Source of the DNA: Lophium mytilinum
Taxonomy: Eukaryota > Ascomycota > Dothideomycetes > Mytilinidiales > Mytilinidiaceae
DNA: 64,000 nucleotides
Assembly: GCA_010093605.1 (NCBI GenBank)
Contig: MU004182.1
Location: 2,403,195-2,467,194, forward strand
Direction: 5' to 3'
Part shown: piece after piece, positions 24,798 to 34,946 of the stretch
Layout: each line of letters starts with the position of its first letter
How positions within the stretch are numbered: the first letter of the stretch is position 1
Translations under genes and position numbers: made by a program
Notes under the pieces: model-generated
Seen by the model: only the letters and a program-made list of their open reading frames with translations
Databases searched by the model: none
Told to the model about the DNA's origin: nothing

Positions 24798-26441
24798 ATG
24801 GCTCAAGCGATCTCGAACAGCAATGCGCCAATTCGCAGCACTCACGCGAAATCGAAAGCAGTGAAAGAGGCACCAAGAGTTCCCTTAAAATACTCGGGAT
24901 CGTTGGATCGCTTCAAGTCTTTTGACATCACTCCAATCATTGGGAGGGAGTTTCAAGATGTGCAGTTGAGTTCCCTGCTTTCTGATGATAGAAAGCTTCG
25001 CGATTTGGCAATTCTTGGTACGCTTCATTAAGATCACTTTGAATTAAGAACCAAATAGTCTGAGAAAGTCTAACGACAAAGGGCAGTTTCTCAACGCGGC
25101 GTGGTGTTCTTTCGCGACCAAGATTTAGAGATTGACCAGCAAAAGGTTCTTGGTGAGAAACTGGGAAGACTTTCGGGAAAGCCAGAAACCTCAAAGGTCC
25201 GCTACGCTCCTCCTCGGAGACCTGAAGGCTTAAGATCACTGACCGGCTGGTTCGCAGTTGCATCGCCATGCTATGACGGATAAGAAAGCGAAACGAGTTG
25301 TCGATGGGGAACCGAAACCTGAAGAGGAGGTCATGGTCATTTCATCGGAGGTCAGCCACCCCAATATTGGCCACAAACCCATACGGAACCACTCGATTTT
25401 AATCGAACATCTCTAGAACGCCAAACTAGCCCATCAGGGACATAAGTCAACGTTGAAACCGCTAGCAAGCACTCTGTGGCACTCCGAGTACGTATACACA
25501 ATCATACACACTAAGTAACAAGCTAACGCCACGTATTCTAGCATCACCTTCGAGCATGTTCCATCAGATTACGCAGTGTTGAAAATGACAGTAGTTCCGG
25601 AGACGGGTGGCGACACGATCTGGGCATCTGGCTATGAGGCATATGATCGTTTGTCGCCGGCGTGGAAACGTTTCGCGGAAAGCTTGACCGCGACACATCA
25701 CAATGTCAGTTTACCTACTTCGTTCCCCAGCCATTTCAACGCTGACACTGCGTTCATAGGCCACCTTGAAGAAGGCAGCTAAGGAAGGAGGCGGAGACTT
25801 GATTTCGGGCGATCGAGGCTCACCGGACAACGGAGGTCTTGACTTTGAAGCTTCACAGTAAGCTCGCCAAATGCTTGCGATCGAACAATACTAACATGTC
25901 AAGCCCTGTGGTTCGAACTAACCCAGTGACTGGGTAAGAGAACTGCCTTCACATTTGTAGTCTTCGCTAATCCCTTGCAGGTGGAAGAGTCTCATGGCTG
26001 CTGGCCACCAGGTGCACGATGGACGATTCAATAACGTAACGCCACGCGAAGACGAGATCCTAAAGTCTTACTGTATGAGTTTCTCAAGCTTCTGAACACT
26101 GAAGCTCAATCTCTAACTTCCGCTTAAAACAGTCCTTCAGCTCATTGCAGAGAACCACGATCTTCAAGTACGATTCAAATGGCGAACGAACGATATTGCG
26201 ATTTGGGACAAGTGTGTATTATCCCTCCTCGCCAAAGAGTATAAACTGACATTCAACCAGTCGATCCTGCTTCCATACAGCAACCTTGTAAGTAACATGG
26301 CCAAAGAGACTATCGTTAATCTAACATTCTGGCAGTGACTACGACGCGAATCGTTCTGGGAACCGTATCGTTTCGATTGGGGAGAAGCCGTACTTGGACC
26401 CGAAGTCGACAGGCCGACGTTTCGCGCTTGCTAAGCTATAG
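24798..26441 (+). CDS. TauD/TfdA-family Fe(II)/2-oxoglutarate dioxygenase, copy 1
   Basis: A 362-aa enzyme of the family that hydroxylates sulfonates (taurine, alkyl sulfonates; yeast Jlp1) or aryloxy acids, releasing sulfite in the sulfonate case. Eleven exons: 24798-25017, 25087-25196, 25258-25350, 25417-25487, 25542-25704, 25760-25857, 25904-25933, 25981-26072, 26133-26211, 26261-26287, 26336-26441. The sum is 1089 bases in one frame. The iron ligands are visible: HxD in WHSDITFEHVPSDY and the distal His in RSCFHTATFDY; the 2-oxoglutarate Arg is likely in SGNRIVSIGEKPY. The usual VVFFRDQDL strand is present. The segment after TSK (LHRHAMTDKKAKRVV) diverges from the second copy, which has the more usual LHIHPT. 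All introns are short and several exons are under 35 bases. Confidence 0.87.
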
Positions 26442-26991
26442 AGTGATTGTTCCGCAGGGGAACTGGTACCCAAAAGTGTTGCAACAGTAGAATTACTCAT
26501 TTTCGAATCTGAGTCTTGATATTGATGATGTATCGGTGCAAGTGACCCATTGGAAGCAGGCTGACGCCGTTTAACTGTGATGAACGTGACACCATAAGGA
26601 GAATTCAAATCGCTATGACTTGATGGGAGAATACACAAAATACCAACTTCGGAGTTTGGATATACTTTGCCGCTGAATTTCTAAGCACCTCTTCGGACCT
26701 GCGTTTTAACGCTCAGAAAGTGGATCGAGATAACGGCAGAACGGCATGCAGGATGCAAAAGTGTGGGTACTAAGCTAACGTCTCTAGCCTACATGATCAC
26801 TGCATTCGGAATATAAGGAAGTTATGGCGACATCGTCGCGAAGTCGGCTTTGGATGATCTCGCGGGGGCCGTGTGACACGCTTGAACCTTGAATCAACGA
26901 CTCGAGCAAGTGGGGATAATACACACATGAATACATACCTCACACTTCATAATAGTCAAGCATAACCCCATCACCTCTTTTATTCAACAAA
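26442..26991. other. Intergenic region between the two dioxygenase genes
   Basis: A 550-base gap that should hold the terminator of copy 1 and the promoter of copy 2. No further exon, motif or repeat is supported. Confidence 0.45.
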
Positions 26992-28275
26992 ATGGCTCCT
27001 TCACTCGAAACCCCCGAAGCGACACCCGTGTCCAAAGCCCAACAGCGACGAAAACCGCTGAAACCAACCAGGCTCTTGGATCAATTCAAGCAAAGAGACC
27101 TTACAGCGGTAATCGGCACCGAATTCCACGACATCAATCTCGTAGACTGGCTACACGCACCAAACTCCGATGAGCTCCTACGAGATCTCGCTTACAAAAG
27201 TAAATCGACCATTCTCCTCAATCCACGTCTACCAAACTTACAAGCAAAGTCTCCGAACGCAACGTCGTCGTCTTCCGCAAACAAGACGCACTCAACAATG
27301 ATCTCCAAAAAGAGCTGGTGCAACGTCTGGGCGAGCTGTCCGGAAAACCCAGCACATCTAAACTCCACATTCACCCAACCGTAAACATCGGCGCGTCAGA
27401 CGGCGCGACGAAAGACAAAGAAATCAGCGTGATCGACTCAACCCGCGGCCGTATCATCTTCAAAGGCGTCCAGGACCGCGAAACTATCAAGGCGAGCAAC
27501 ACTGACCAGTGGCACTCTGATATCACATTCGAGCCCGTGCCGAGTGATTATGCGGTTCTAAGGCTGACGAAGCTGCCGAGAACCGGTGGAGGTAGGAAAT
27601 CCCAGTTGTAGAACTGAGCTTAGGTGCAATGCTGATATCAATAGACACCATGTTCGCGTCTGGCTACGACGTCTTCGACCGCATTTCCCCCCCGTATCAG
27701 AAGTTCCTCGAATCTCTAACCGCAACCTACGGCCAGCCAAAATTCGGCAAAGCAGCCGCCATCAACGGTTACAAGCTATTCACCGAAGAGCGCGGGGCTC
27801 CAGAGAACGTGGGCGACGATCTCAGCGCCATCCATCCCGTGATCCGCACGAACCCCGTGACGGGGTGGAAGTCGGTGTTTTCGGTTGGCCACCACGTGCA
27901 GCACATCAACGGGGTTACGGAGCAGGAGTCGAAGGCCTTACTCGATTGGTTCTTGAGGTTGATTGTGGAGAACCATGATTTGCAAGTCAGAGTGCATTGG
28001 GATAATGAGAATGACGTCGTTATTTGGGATAAGTGAGTGTCACATGAGATGGAGAGATTGGGGATGACGACTGACCTGGTGATAGCCGCTCTACATACCA
28101 TGCTGCGACTCCGGATTATCAGGGACTTGGGACGAGGACTGGCCAGCGTGCGGTGAGTCTGGGTGAGAGGCCGTACTTGGATCCGGAGAGCGTTTCGAGG
28201 AGAGAAGACCTTTCGAAGGTTGAAGACAGTAATATTGCGCTTTTAAAGACAACTACCGCGGGCGGAGAAGTATAG
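26992..28275 (+). CDS. TauD/TfdA-family Fe(II)/2-oxoglutarate dioxygenase, copy 2
   Basis: A 375-aa paralogue of the previous gene in the same orientation. Exons 26992-27199, 27250-27591, 27645-28032 and 28086-28275 total 1128 bases. Iron ligands are in WHSDITFEPVPSDY (HxD) and STYHAATPDY (distal His); RTGQRAVSLGERPYLDP carries the likely 2-oxoglutarate Arg. It shares with copy 1 the blocks GKPSTSKLH, RTNPVTGWKS and IVENHDLQVR. Two intron positions (after the DLAYK/DLAIL region, phase 1, and before RS-H in the final domain, phase 2) match copy 1, but copy 1 has many more introns. Tandem duplication followed by divergence is the simplest reading. Substrate assignment to a sulfonate is inference from family and the neighbouring Dal5-type transporter. 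Confidence 0.92.
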
Positions 28276-28945
28276 GATGATTTTGAGAGAGTAGGGGAAT
28301 AAGAGAATGGTTAATCCCGATTCGCAAACCGTGTAACGAAGCAAAAATCCTCAACAAACCTTACCAGTGTGTATCAAGGTATCAAGTCTTTCTGGATTCC
28401 ACATCCTGAATTTGGCCGTAGAAGTCCATCGATATAATACGAACCAGTTGCGACATTGTACGCTTAGCTTTGCTAGGTCGAAAAGTCTCTTGCAGCATAT
28501 AGACGTTCGCATCTTGCCTTACTGTGTAAAAGTACCCTACGGAAGCCGACGGGCCGATATGTGTAATAAAGGACGGGAAAGTGAAGGATGAGAAGATGAG
28601 AAGTTCGCGTAATCTATCTGTCCAAAACGCCACTACGCCTTCCCTAATGTACCTAGTCTAACTTGCATCCCACTCCTAGCTCCACTACTCTGCTTTCGGT
28701 TTTCTGTCGCGTCATTCAAACACGTGCATCTTCTCCGCCTTCTAACAACCAGGGAGCCTAATAGGTTTGCTCAAGTGACAATTGTGGTTCAATTCGCAGA
28801 CCGCTTGAATTTCAAGTGGGTACGCTCAATTTATTTAGAGACAACCTCAACCAAGATTAGACACCACAGCTTCCATGCCTCCAAGAACGGTATTGTCAAA
28901 CTGCTAGAAAGGCCGGAAGAGGCTACTTTCTCCCTGTTACCAATT
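28276..28945. promoter_or_regulatory. Acid phosphatase promoter region
   Basis: A 670-base gap. CACGTG at 28721-28726 lies about 220 bases before the phosphatase ATG; this hexamer is the core site of Pho4/NUC-1 phosphate-starvation regulators. An in-frame GTG at 28724 opens the frame upstream of the ATG but is unlikely to be used. Confidence 0.45.
28721..28726. promoter_or_regulatory. CACGTG, candidate Pho4/NUC-1 site
   Basis: A perfect E-box palindrome about 220 bases upstream of an acid phosphatase start. The context fits phosphate-repressible control; occupancy is not shown. Confidence 0.4.
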
Positions 28946-30364
28946 ATGCTTTCCTACATTCTAAATCTCCTTCCATTAACTCCGTTCACCCCTTCTCCAT
29001 CCACAATCTCAACAATTCAAACCCCCTCCCCATTGATCCACGCGGCCTCCACAGCCCAACCTGCCCTCTCCCCCGTCTCAAACATCCAAGGCCATGCCTA
29101 CAACCGCTTTATCCAAATATGGCTCGAGAACACCGACTACTCTCTCGCCGCCGGCGACCCCAGCATCGCCTGGCTCTCTACGCACGGCATCACCCTCACA
29201 AACTACTGGGCCGTTACCCACCCTTCACAGCCCAACTACCTCGCCAGCGTCTCCGGCGACCATTTCGGCCTCTCGAGCGACGGCTACATCGCCGTCCCCT
29301 CCAACATCGCCACCGTCGCCGATCTCCTCGACACCAAGGGAATCTCTTGGGGCGAATACCAAGAAGACATGCCGTATGCGGGGTTCAAGTACATCAGCTA
29401 CGAGAACCCGCAAAATGGCAAAGATGACTACGTGCGGAAGCACAATCCGCTCATCATGCTCGAGTCTGTAACGCAGAACGACACGCGGCTGTCTTTAATA
29501 AAGAGCTTCACGTCTTTCGCGTCAGACCTCGCGGCGGAGACGCTACCGCAATGGGCGTTTATAACGCCGAATATGACCAACGACGGCCACGACTCTTCTA
29601 TCACCACAGCCGCCCTATGGGCGCGAAGGTTCCTTAAGCCGCTTCTTAGCAACGCGTATTTCATGAAGGATACGCTTGTGCTGCTCACGTTTGATGAGAA
29701 CGAACACTACGAATCCCCTAACCAGGTCTTCTCGCTCTTACTCGGCGGCGCGGTTCCAGAGGCTTCGAAAGGGTCGGAGGATGATACGTTCTACACGCAC
29801 TATAGCGCCCTCTCGTCTCTCCAGGCCAACTTCGGGCTCCCCTCCCTCGGCCGTTGGGATTGTGGCGCCAATATTTTCGCGCTCGTAGCTGATAAAGTCG
29901 GGTACGCGAATTGGGCTGTTGATACAACGGGGTTAGATTTCAGTCACTCGTATCCTGGGCCGATGTCTCCGATTGAGTCACAGCAGGCCTGGCCGGTACC
30001 TAATACAAACGCGAAATGTGCTGCGGGATACGGGGTGTTGGGCAAGGTGGTGACGGCATGGGGGAAGAGTGATGGAAGCTTGAACTATACGAATCCGTAC
30101 CCGTATGATGATGGGTCGGGGACGGATGCGGGTGGGAGCGTGAGCAGGTTGCCTGCTCCTATTCAGACCGCGAAGACAGCGAATTTGGTGCAAAGTGGGA
30201 CCGGTGGTCCTAGTCAGGCGGCATCGAAGACGACGGCGATGGAGCAGGGTAGAACTCTATCTAGTGCGGCCGGTGTGGCAGCTACATACACTGCGGGAGC
30301 TGTGAAATCGAAAAAGAGCAGCCTTGGGCTTTGGGGTGGACCATGGCTGCCGTGGGGTCGATGA
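28946..30364 (+). CDS. Secreted acid phosphatase, phosphoesterase family (PF04185 type)
   Basis: A single-exon, 472-aa protein that should hydrolyse phosphate esters outside the cell. The N-terminus (MLSYILNLLPLTPF) is a hydrophobic leader. The fold is marked by FIQIWLENTDY near residue 45, LTNYWAVTHPSQPNYLASVSG (metal and substrate site; Asn and Ser as in the family), NMTNDGHDSS with the metal-binding Asp/His pair, and VLLTFDENEHYE, the last metal-binding block. Several Asn-X-Thr sites are present. The C-terminal ~70 residues are Ser/Thr/Gly-rich, as in wall-associated forms, but no clear GPI hydrophobic tail follows. Start at the first true ATG of the frame. The CACGTG upstream fits phosphate control. 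Convergent with the GT8 gene, 160 bases apart. Confidence 0.9.
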   Translation: MLSYILNLLPLTPFTPSPSTISTIQTPSPLIHAASTAQPALSPVSNIQGHAYNRFIQIWLENTDYSLAAGDPSIAWLSTHGITLTNYWAVTHPSQPNYLASVSGDHFGLSSDGYIAVPSNIATVADLLDTKGISWGEYQEDMPYAGFKYISYENPQNGKDDYVRKHNPLIMLESVTQNDTRLSLIKSFTSFASDLAAETLPQWAFITPNMTNDGHDSSITTAALWARRFLKPLLSNAYFMKDTLVLLTFDENEHYESPNQVFSLLLGGAVPEASKGSEDDTFYTHYSALSSLQANFGLPSLGRWDCGANIFALVADKVGYANWAVDTTGLDFSHSYPGPMSPIESQQAWPVPNTNAKCAAGYGVLGKVVTAWGKSDGSLNYTNPYPYDDGSGTDAGGSVSRLPAPIQTAKTANLVQSGTGGPSQAASKTTAMEQGRTLSSAAGVAATYTAGAVKSKKSSLGLWGGPWLPWGR

Positions 30365-30524
30365 CTGGGTATTCGTAGCATAAGAAAGATGACTAGTAGG
30401 GAATATATCTCCAGGACTAAAAACATGAAAGAAGCGTTCAACATCACTCATCAATGGGAGGACCCCTGAATTCTAACCGTTGCTATCTGTACAGTTCTAA
30501 AAGATAATTAACTACAGGACCTTA

Positions 30525-31828
30525 CTATAGACCCTTCTCCTTCCCGTCGGTATCTTTCTCCTTTGTCTCGGTCTCGGTGCCCTTCGCTTCCACCTCAACC
30601 CCCTTACCCTCCACCACAGTCACATTTCCGCTCTCGCCCTCTTTCTGTCCAACAATACTCGCCCACTCTGGCGCCGGCACACTCAACAGCCGACACACAT
30701 CTCTCCGCCTCTGCCTAAACCCATCATACAGCTCCTTCCACACCACCCTCTCGCGACACGTCCCCACATGACTCCCCCCACAATCCGGCTGCATCGCCGC
30801 CAGCCCCTCCAGCGGCCACATAATCCACGGCTTTGGCAGCGGCCAGTCCGAGAAATGCACCAGCTTCGCCTCCTTCAGCGCCTTATCCGCATCCCACGTC
30901 TCATACTCGTTCCCTAAGTATGTAGAGTGATTATGCGCCCGGAACTCCCCGCTCAGCAGCGCATACGGCCGGTGCGGCAGGACCAGCGCCGAGTCACCGA
31001 AGCGGTCGTTGACGAGGTCCATGTCGTACCGGCGGGATGTGACAACGTCCGCGGCGGCACCAGCGGCGATGAGGGCTTTGAAGGCTTCAAGCTCGCGTGG
31101 ATTCGGCGTGAGGAGCATCAGGAGGGAGGTCAAGGGCCAGGGCTTGTATATGGTCCAGTAGGCGCGGGGCATGGCGATGGGGGTGGGCGGGAGGAGGAAG
31201 AGTTCGTCGAGGGGCTGGAGGAGAGTAATGTCGGAGTCGAGGTGGAGGACGCGCTTGTACTGGGTTAGGCCGAAGGCGAGGAATTTGGTCACGGAGTTGT
31301 CCCAGGTAGTCTTTGGAGCGTCTGGGAGGGATAGCATGCTGGCTCTGCTGTAAAGAGGGTTGGAATGTACGTACTGGCTTCTTTTAATGCTTCTACGCTT
31401 AGCAGCTTCACGGGCTGCAGCTTGACTTTGTATACATCCCGCGCCATGACTAGCAACTGGCTATCTCGGTCCCTTGAATTGTACACTTCCGTGTCCCAGT
31501 ACTCCGGATAGAATAGCACGCGGTCTGCTTTGCTCCCGAATCGCTTCAGGGCGTCGAAGACGAGGACGGAATGGCAGAGGGCGGCGCCGTCGGTCGCATA
31601 GAGGCTGTACGCGTATTGCGACCATTTTGTGCCATCGGGGGCGTAGTCACTGTCAGAGGACGTAGACCAGATATTTCTGTACAGGAGGTACAGCAAGAGG
31701 AGGCCGAGGATAGCTAAGGTGCGAGAACGCCGCAGGGGCCATCTGTACGACGGATCGCCATGGCGGGACTTGACCGGCGTATAGAATCGCGGTAGGTCGT
31801 CGTTGCGCTTGATGCTACCTGTAGGCAT
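30525..31828 (-). CDS. Glycosyltransferase family 8, type II membrane protein (Gnt1/glycogenin-like)
   Basis: A 416-aa Golgi-type transferase. Exons 31828-31375 and 31321-30525 (1251 bases). A basic N-terminus is followed by one signal anchor (TLAILGLLLLYLLYRNIW, about residues 38-55), then the GT8 catalytic domain: YATDGAALCHSVLVFDALKRFG, TWDNSVTKFLAFGLTQYKRV and the metal-binding DxD in HLDSD. The C-terminal ~45 residues are a Glu/Lys/Thr-rich tail. The intron is 53 bases with donor GTACGTAC and acceptor CCCAG; nearer acceptors would make an intron of 23-32 bases and add unfamiliar residues. Relatives add sugar to glycans or glycogen primers; the donor sugar cannot be told. Confidence 0.88.
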
Positions 31829-32223
31829 GCTACAGGTCGAGATGGTGGGTTTTCAGGGCATGGTCATGAATTGGTCGCAAAAGGAGCCGCAAGGGAAGGT
31901 CGGACGGATGCTCGGAGGTCACTTACCACGCTCAACCAATGGGGTTAGCCGTCACGTGGAAATACATATATTCTCCAGATACGAGCATGAAATAGTTAAT
32001 TCACAGGTTCACGTGCAGCAAAGCTAAAGGTTTGTTTGTCCCTCATGTGGGTATCGTATTTTGGCATAGCTTCCTACTCGTGCGCCGGACCCGGCCAGCA
32101 CTTGGTTTCGTGATCCCGGATATCCTTTGCAGCATTCCAAACCAGCCTTCGCAACCCCAGCCGTGATTCTCGTGCATTTTGAGGTATGAACTGAACATTG
32201 TCGAGTCATTCGTTTCGAGATAT
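31829..32223. promoter_or_regulatory. GT8 promoter with two CACGTG motifs
   Basis: The 395-base interval upstream of the GT8 gene. CACGTG occurs at 31953-31958 and 32010-32015, and a CCAAT at about 31936-31940. The left end of the uL11 transcript also lies here. Confidence 0.4.
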
Positions 32224-32907
32224 CTACTCCTCGGGGATCTCAATCTCGCCAGACTCAATGTCGTCCGAGATATCCTTGGGGCTCCGGCCATCAATTTGGC
32301 AGCCCGTGCTGTACGCAGTGCCTACGATCTCCTTGACGGTGCCCTTGAGGTCCTTGGCCATCGACTTGAAGCGCATGGTGCGGGCGATCTCGATGATCTC
32401 GTCGAGTGGGATGGACTTGGTGTGCTTGATGTTCTTCTCCTTCTTCCTGTCGCGCGGGGGCTCCTTGAGGGCCTTGATGACGAGGGAGGAAGCGGATGGG
32501 ACGACCGAGACAGCGGCTTGACGGTTCTGGATGGTGAGCTTCACAGTCACGCGCTAAATGGTCCTGTTAGCTCGTTGTCGTCGAGAGTACTGCGTGTAGA
32601 CTTACAAGTCCCTTCCAGTCACCAGTCGCCTTCGCGATATCTTCTCCGACCTTCTTAGGAGAGAGACCAAGAGGCTGCAATTGTCAGTATGGCGAGTCGA
32701 GATTGATATCAAGACCTGGGAGACCACTTACACCAATCTTGGGGGCCAAGGCAGAGGAAGCGCCGACCTCACCTCCGGTGGCGCGGAGGTGGATGACCTT
32801 GATTTCATTGGGATCGAACTTGGGAGCTGTGCGGACGAGAGTGGTCAGCGGAGGACGGGTAGCCGAGACTCAAAAGCCTGGTCATCGGAAGGATGATACT
32901 CACGCAT
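32224..32907 (-). CDS. RPL12: 60S ribosomal protein L12 (uL11)
   Basis: A 165-aa cytosolic ribosomal protein of the GTPase-associated stalk base that binds 25S rRNA; the length equals that of yeast Rpl12. Exons 32907-32904 (only ATG plus one base), 32826-32732, 32674-32606 and 32553-32224 total 498 bases. The reading is [20 protein letters not shown], then [39 protein letters not shown] and the conserved [15 protein letters not shown]. Donor GTGAGT of the first intron follows directly after ATGC, giving the known fungal ribosomal-protein pattern of an intron right behind the start codon. Complete and unbroken; very sure of identity. Confidence 0.98.
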
Positions 32908-33695
32908 GGCTAGTGCGAGAGGTGGTCAATCTCTTCTGATTTTCTTGACGATGTGGAGGGTGGTGTATCGTTGGATGATGTTGAAGATTTGGAGTTGGAT
33001 ACTTTCCGTGGGGAGAGCTAAGCGAGACTAGCGTTAGGACTGGATAGGGTGTCGCTTAGGTAAGCTGCACTACAGCCGTGGAGTTCCGCTTTGGCTACCT
33101 TATGGCCTTTCCCTGGTTCCTTCGCACTGAGTTCGAACGGAGTAGGCAGTATCTCCGCGCCGAACTACGTGCCTACTCGCATCTGTAGACAATGCTATGT
33201 CAAAACCATATCCTTACATCGTGGCTGTCTATTGGTCGATTCAAGGCAACTGGGTACTGTGGTATAAGAAATCCTTTAGCTAGGGTAAGCGGAAGGGCTG
33301 ACTCCTCCGGCAGGGAGCCGGGGCCTTGTTACGTCCGTAGTGAGGGGAAGCAGGGCTTCGCTATATAAGAAGTGCACTCGTCTCACTGCATTTCTTGTCA
33401 AGTCCTACAGTCAAGTCCTACGCTTTCACGGTGCAAGAATCATAACATCGTTAGTTAGGTGTCTATACCTCCCTATTTGCCCTATATTTCTTCGTCCAGA
33501 TACTCAATAGCCTCGACAACTTTGGCCCATAAGGTGCCGCCTGAGTCTCATACGCTACATCGCTGGGCCCACTTTAATAGCGTCAGCTCGTAAAGTCAGA
33601 GCAACATTTCATAAACCTCGGGATTTTAGCAAGCAAATCCAAGAATTCCCGAGAGGACATTGCTCGAAATTTAGTTTCCCTTCTCTTTATCTGTC
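32908..33695. promoter_or_regulatory. Divergent promoter, uL11 / DUF2855 protein
   Basis: A 788-base gap between divergent starts. It must contain the strong ribosomal-protein promoter on the left and the DUF2855 promoter on the right. A duplicated short phrase CAAGTCCTA appears around 33398-33422. No coding frame is supported. Confidence 0.45.
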
Positions 33696-34946
33696 ATGTC
33701 TTCCATTCCATCTATTCAAGTTCTTGAGAAGGCAGACTACACCAAACAACACATCGTCTCCCTTCCCAATGCCCTACCCCTTCCTCCCTTAGCGCCCTCA
33801 TCCATTCGCATTCAAACCTCCATCATCGCCCTCACTATCAATAACTTCACCTATGCGCGCCTCGGCCACCTAATCGGTTGGTGGAACATCCATCTCCTGC
33901 CCGAATCTATCCCCACCGAATTCAGCGATACTGCCAAATTCGGCCGTATATCCGGCTGGGGCTATGCCTCCGTCATCGAAAGCAACGTCCCAAACGTCCC
34001 CGTGGGTCATCTAGTCTATGGCTACATCCCCATTGGCACGCTCCCCGAAGACCTGGAGATCAAGCCCGCGAAAACGACAAATACGATCATCTGTACAAAC
34101 CCCCACAGACAGCACGCCTGGACTATCTACAACCGTTACAGCGTCTATCCTCCAAGCTCAACCACCAACCCTACGAATGAAGCCTCCCACGGCTGGGATG
34201 CGCTGATGCGCGGTCTATTCGACACCGGCCGCGTCATGAACCAGTACGTGCTCGCCTGGGACGACGCCAAACGAGTCGATGCTGGCGGTGTCCGCTCCCC
34301 CTCATGGACTGCCTCCGACGCCGACATCAGCGACGCCGCCATCGTTGTCCTCTCCGCCTCTGGCAAGACCTCAACCAGCTTCGCCCACCAACTCCGCCAC
34401 AACCGCCCCAAAGCCGCCCAGCCGAAACTCTTGCTCGGCGTCTCTTCCCCGCTTTCAATCGACTTCACGAAAAAGACCGGCTTCTGCGACTCCGTACTCC
34501 TCTACTCAGATATCGAAGGCGCCAGAACCGCCATCGCGGCTGCCGGCGTCTCCAAAATCCTCCTTGTTGACTTCGCTGCCCGCGACGGGGTTGTTGAGAG
34601 CTGGCACGCGGCGCTCTCACCCATGGTACCCACGCTCATATATCTGGCCGTGGGTGGGACTTCGAAGGTATCTACGAATGAGGAAATCATTGCCGGGATG
34701 GAGAAGCGGGCAGCTCTGGGGTTGCGACAAGTGAACGTGTCGACGATACGAGATGCGGGGCGGGCGATGGGGGCGCAGGCGTTTCAGGATGAAGGAGAGG
34801 CGGCTTGGGATGAATTTAAGCGCGAAGGCGCGATTCCGGGGGTGGATTTGAGATGGGGGGACGGGATGGAGGATTGGGCGAAGGCTTGGGATGCATTGGC
34901 CAAGGAGGAGATTGGGCCGAATACTGGGTTGGTGTTTAAGTTGTAG
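33696..34946 (+). CDS. DUF2855 family protein
   Basis: A single-exon, 416-aa protein of a family common in filamentous fungi and some bacteria, of unknown function. It resembles medium-chain alcohol dehydrogenase/quinone oxidoreductase folds: an N-terminal barrel-like part (FTYARLGHLIGWWN, GRISGWGYASVIESN, VGHLVYGYIPIG), then an alpha/beta half with AAIVVLSASGKTSTSFAH, which aligns with the dinucleotide region of such enzymes but lacks a clean GxGxxG. No signal peptide. Codon use is GC-rich and like its neighbours. Start at 33696 follows a TC-rich leader. Confidence 0.88.
   Translation: MSSIPSIQVLEKADYTKQHIVSLPNALPLPPLAPSSIRIQTSIIALTINNFTYARLGHLIGWWNIHLLPESIPTEFSDTAKFGRISGWGYASVIESNVPNVPVGHLVYGYIPIGTLPEDLEIKPAKTTNTIICTNPHRQHAWTIYNRYSVYPPSSTTNPTNEASHGWDALMRGLFDTGRVMNQYVLAWDDAKRVDAGGVRSPSWTASDADISDAAIVVLSASGKTSTSFAHQLRHNRPKAAQPKLLLGVSSPLSIDFTKKTGFCDSVLLYSDIEGARTAIAAAGVSKILLVDFAARDGVVESWHAALSPMVPTLIYLAVGGTSKVSTNEEIIAGMEKRAALGLRQVNVSTIRDAGRAMGAQAFQDEGEAAWDEFKREGAIPGVDLRWGDGMEDWAKAWDALAKEEIGPNTGLVFKL

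Noticed and set aside
24360-25031. A 223-codon plus-strand frame covering the first dioxygenase exon
   Set aside because: Family similarity starts only after the ATG at 24798; the upstream part is promoter sequence that happens to be open.
28770-28800. A possible tRNA B-box (GTGGTTCAATTCGC)
   Set aside because: No matching A-box or foldable acceptor and anticodon stems could be found around it.
31322-31374. A 23-base intron in the GT8 gene ending at the first TTTACAG
   Set aside because: Too short for a fungal intron; the 53-base choice keeps phase and restores the conserved TWDNSVTKFLAF context.
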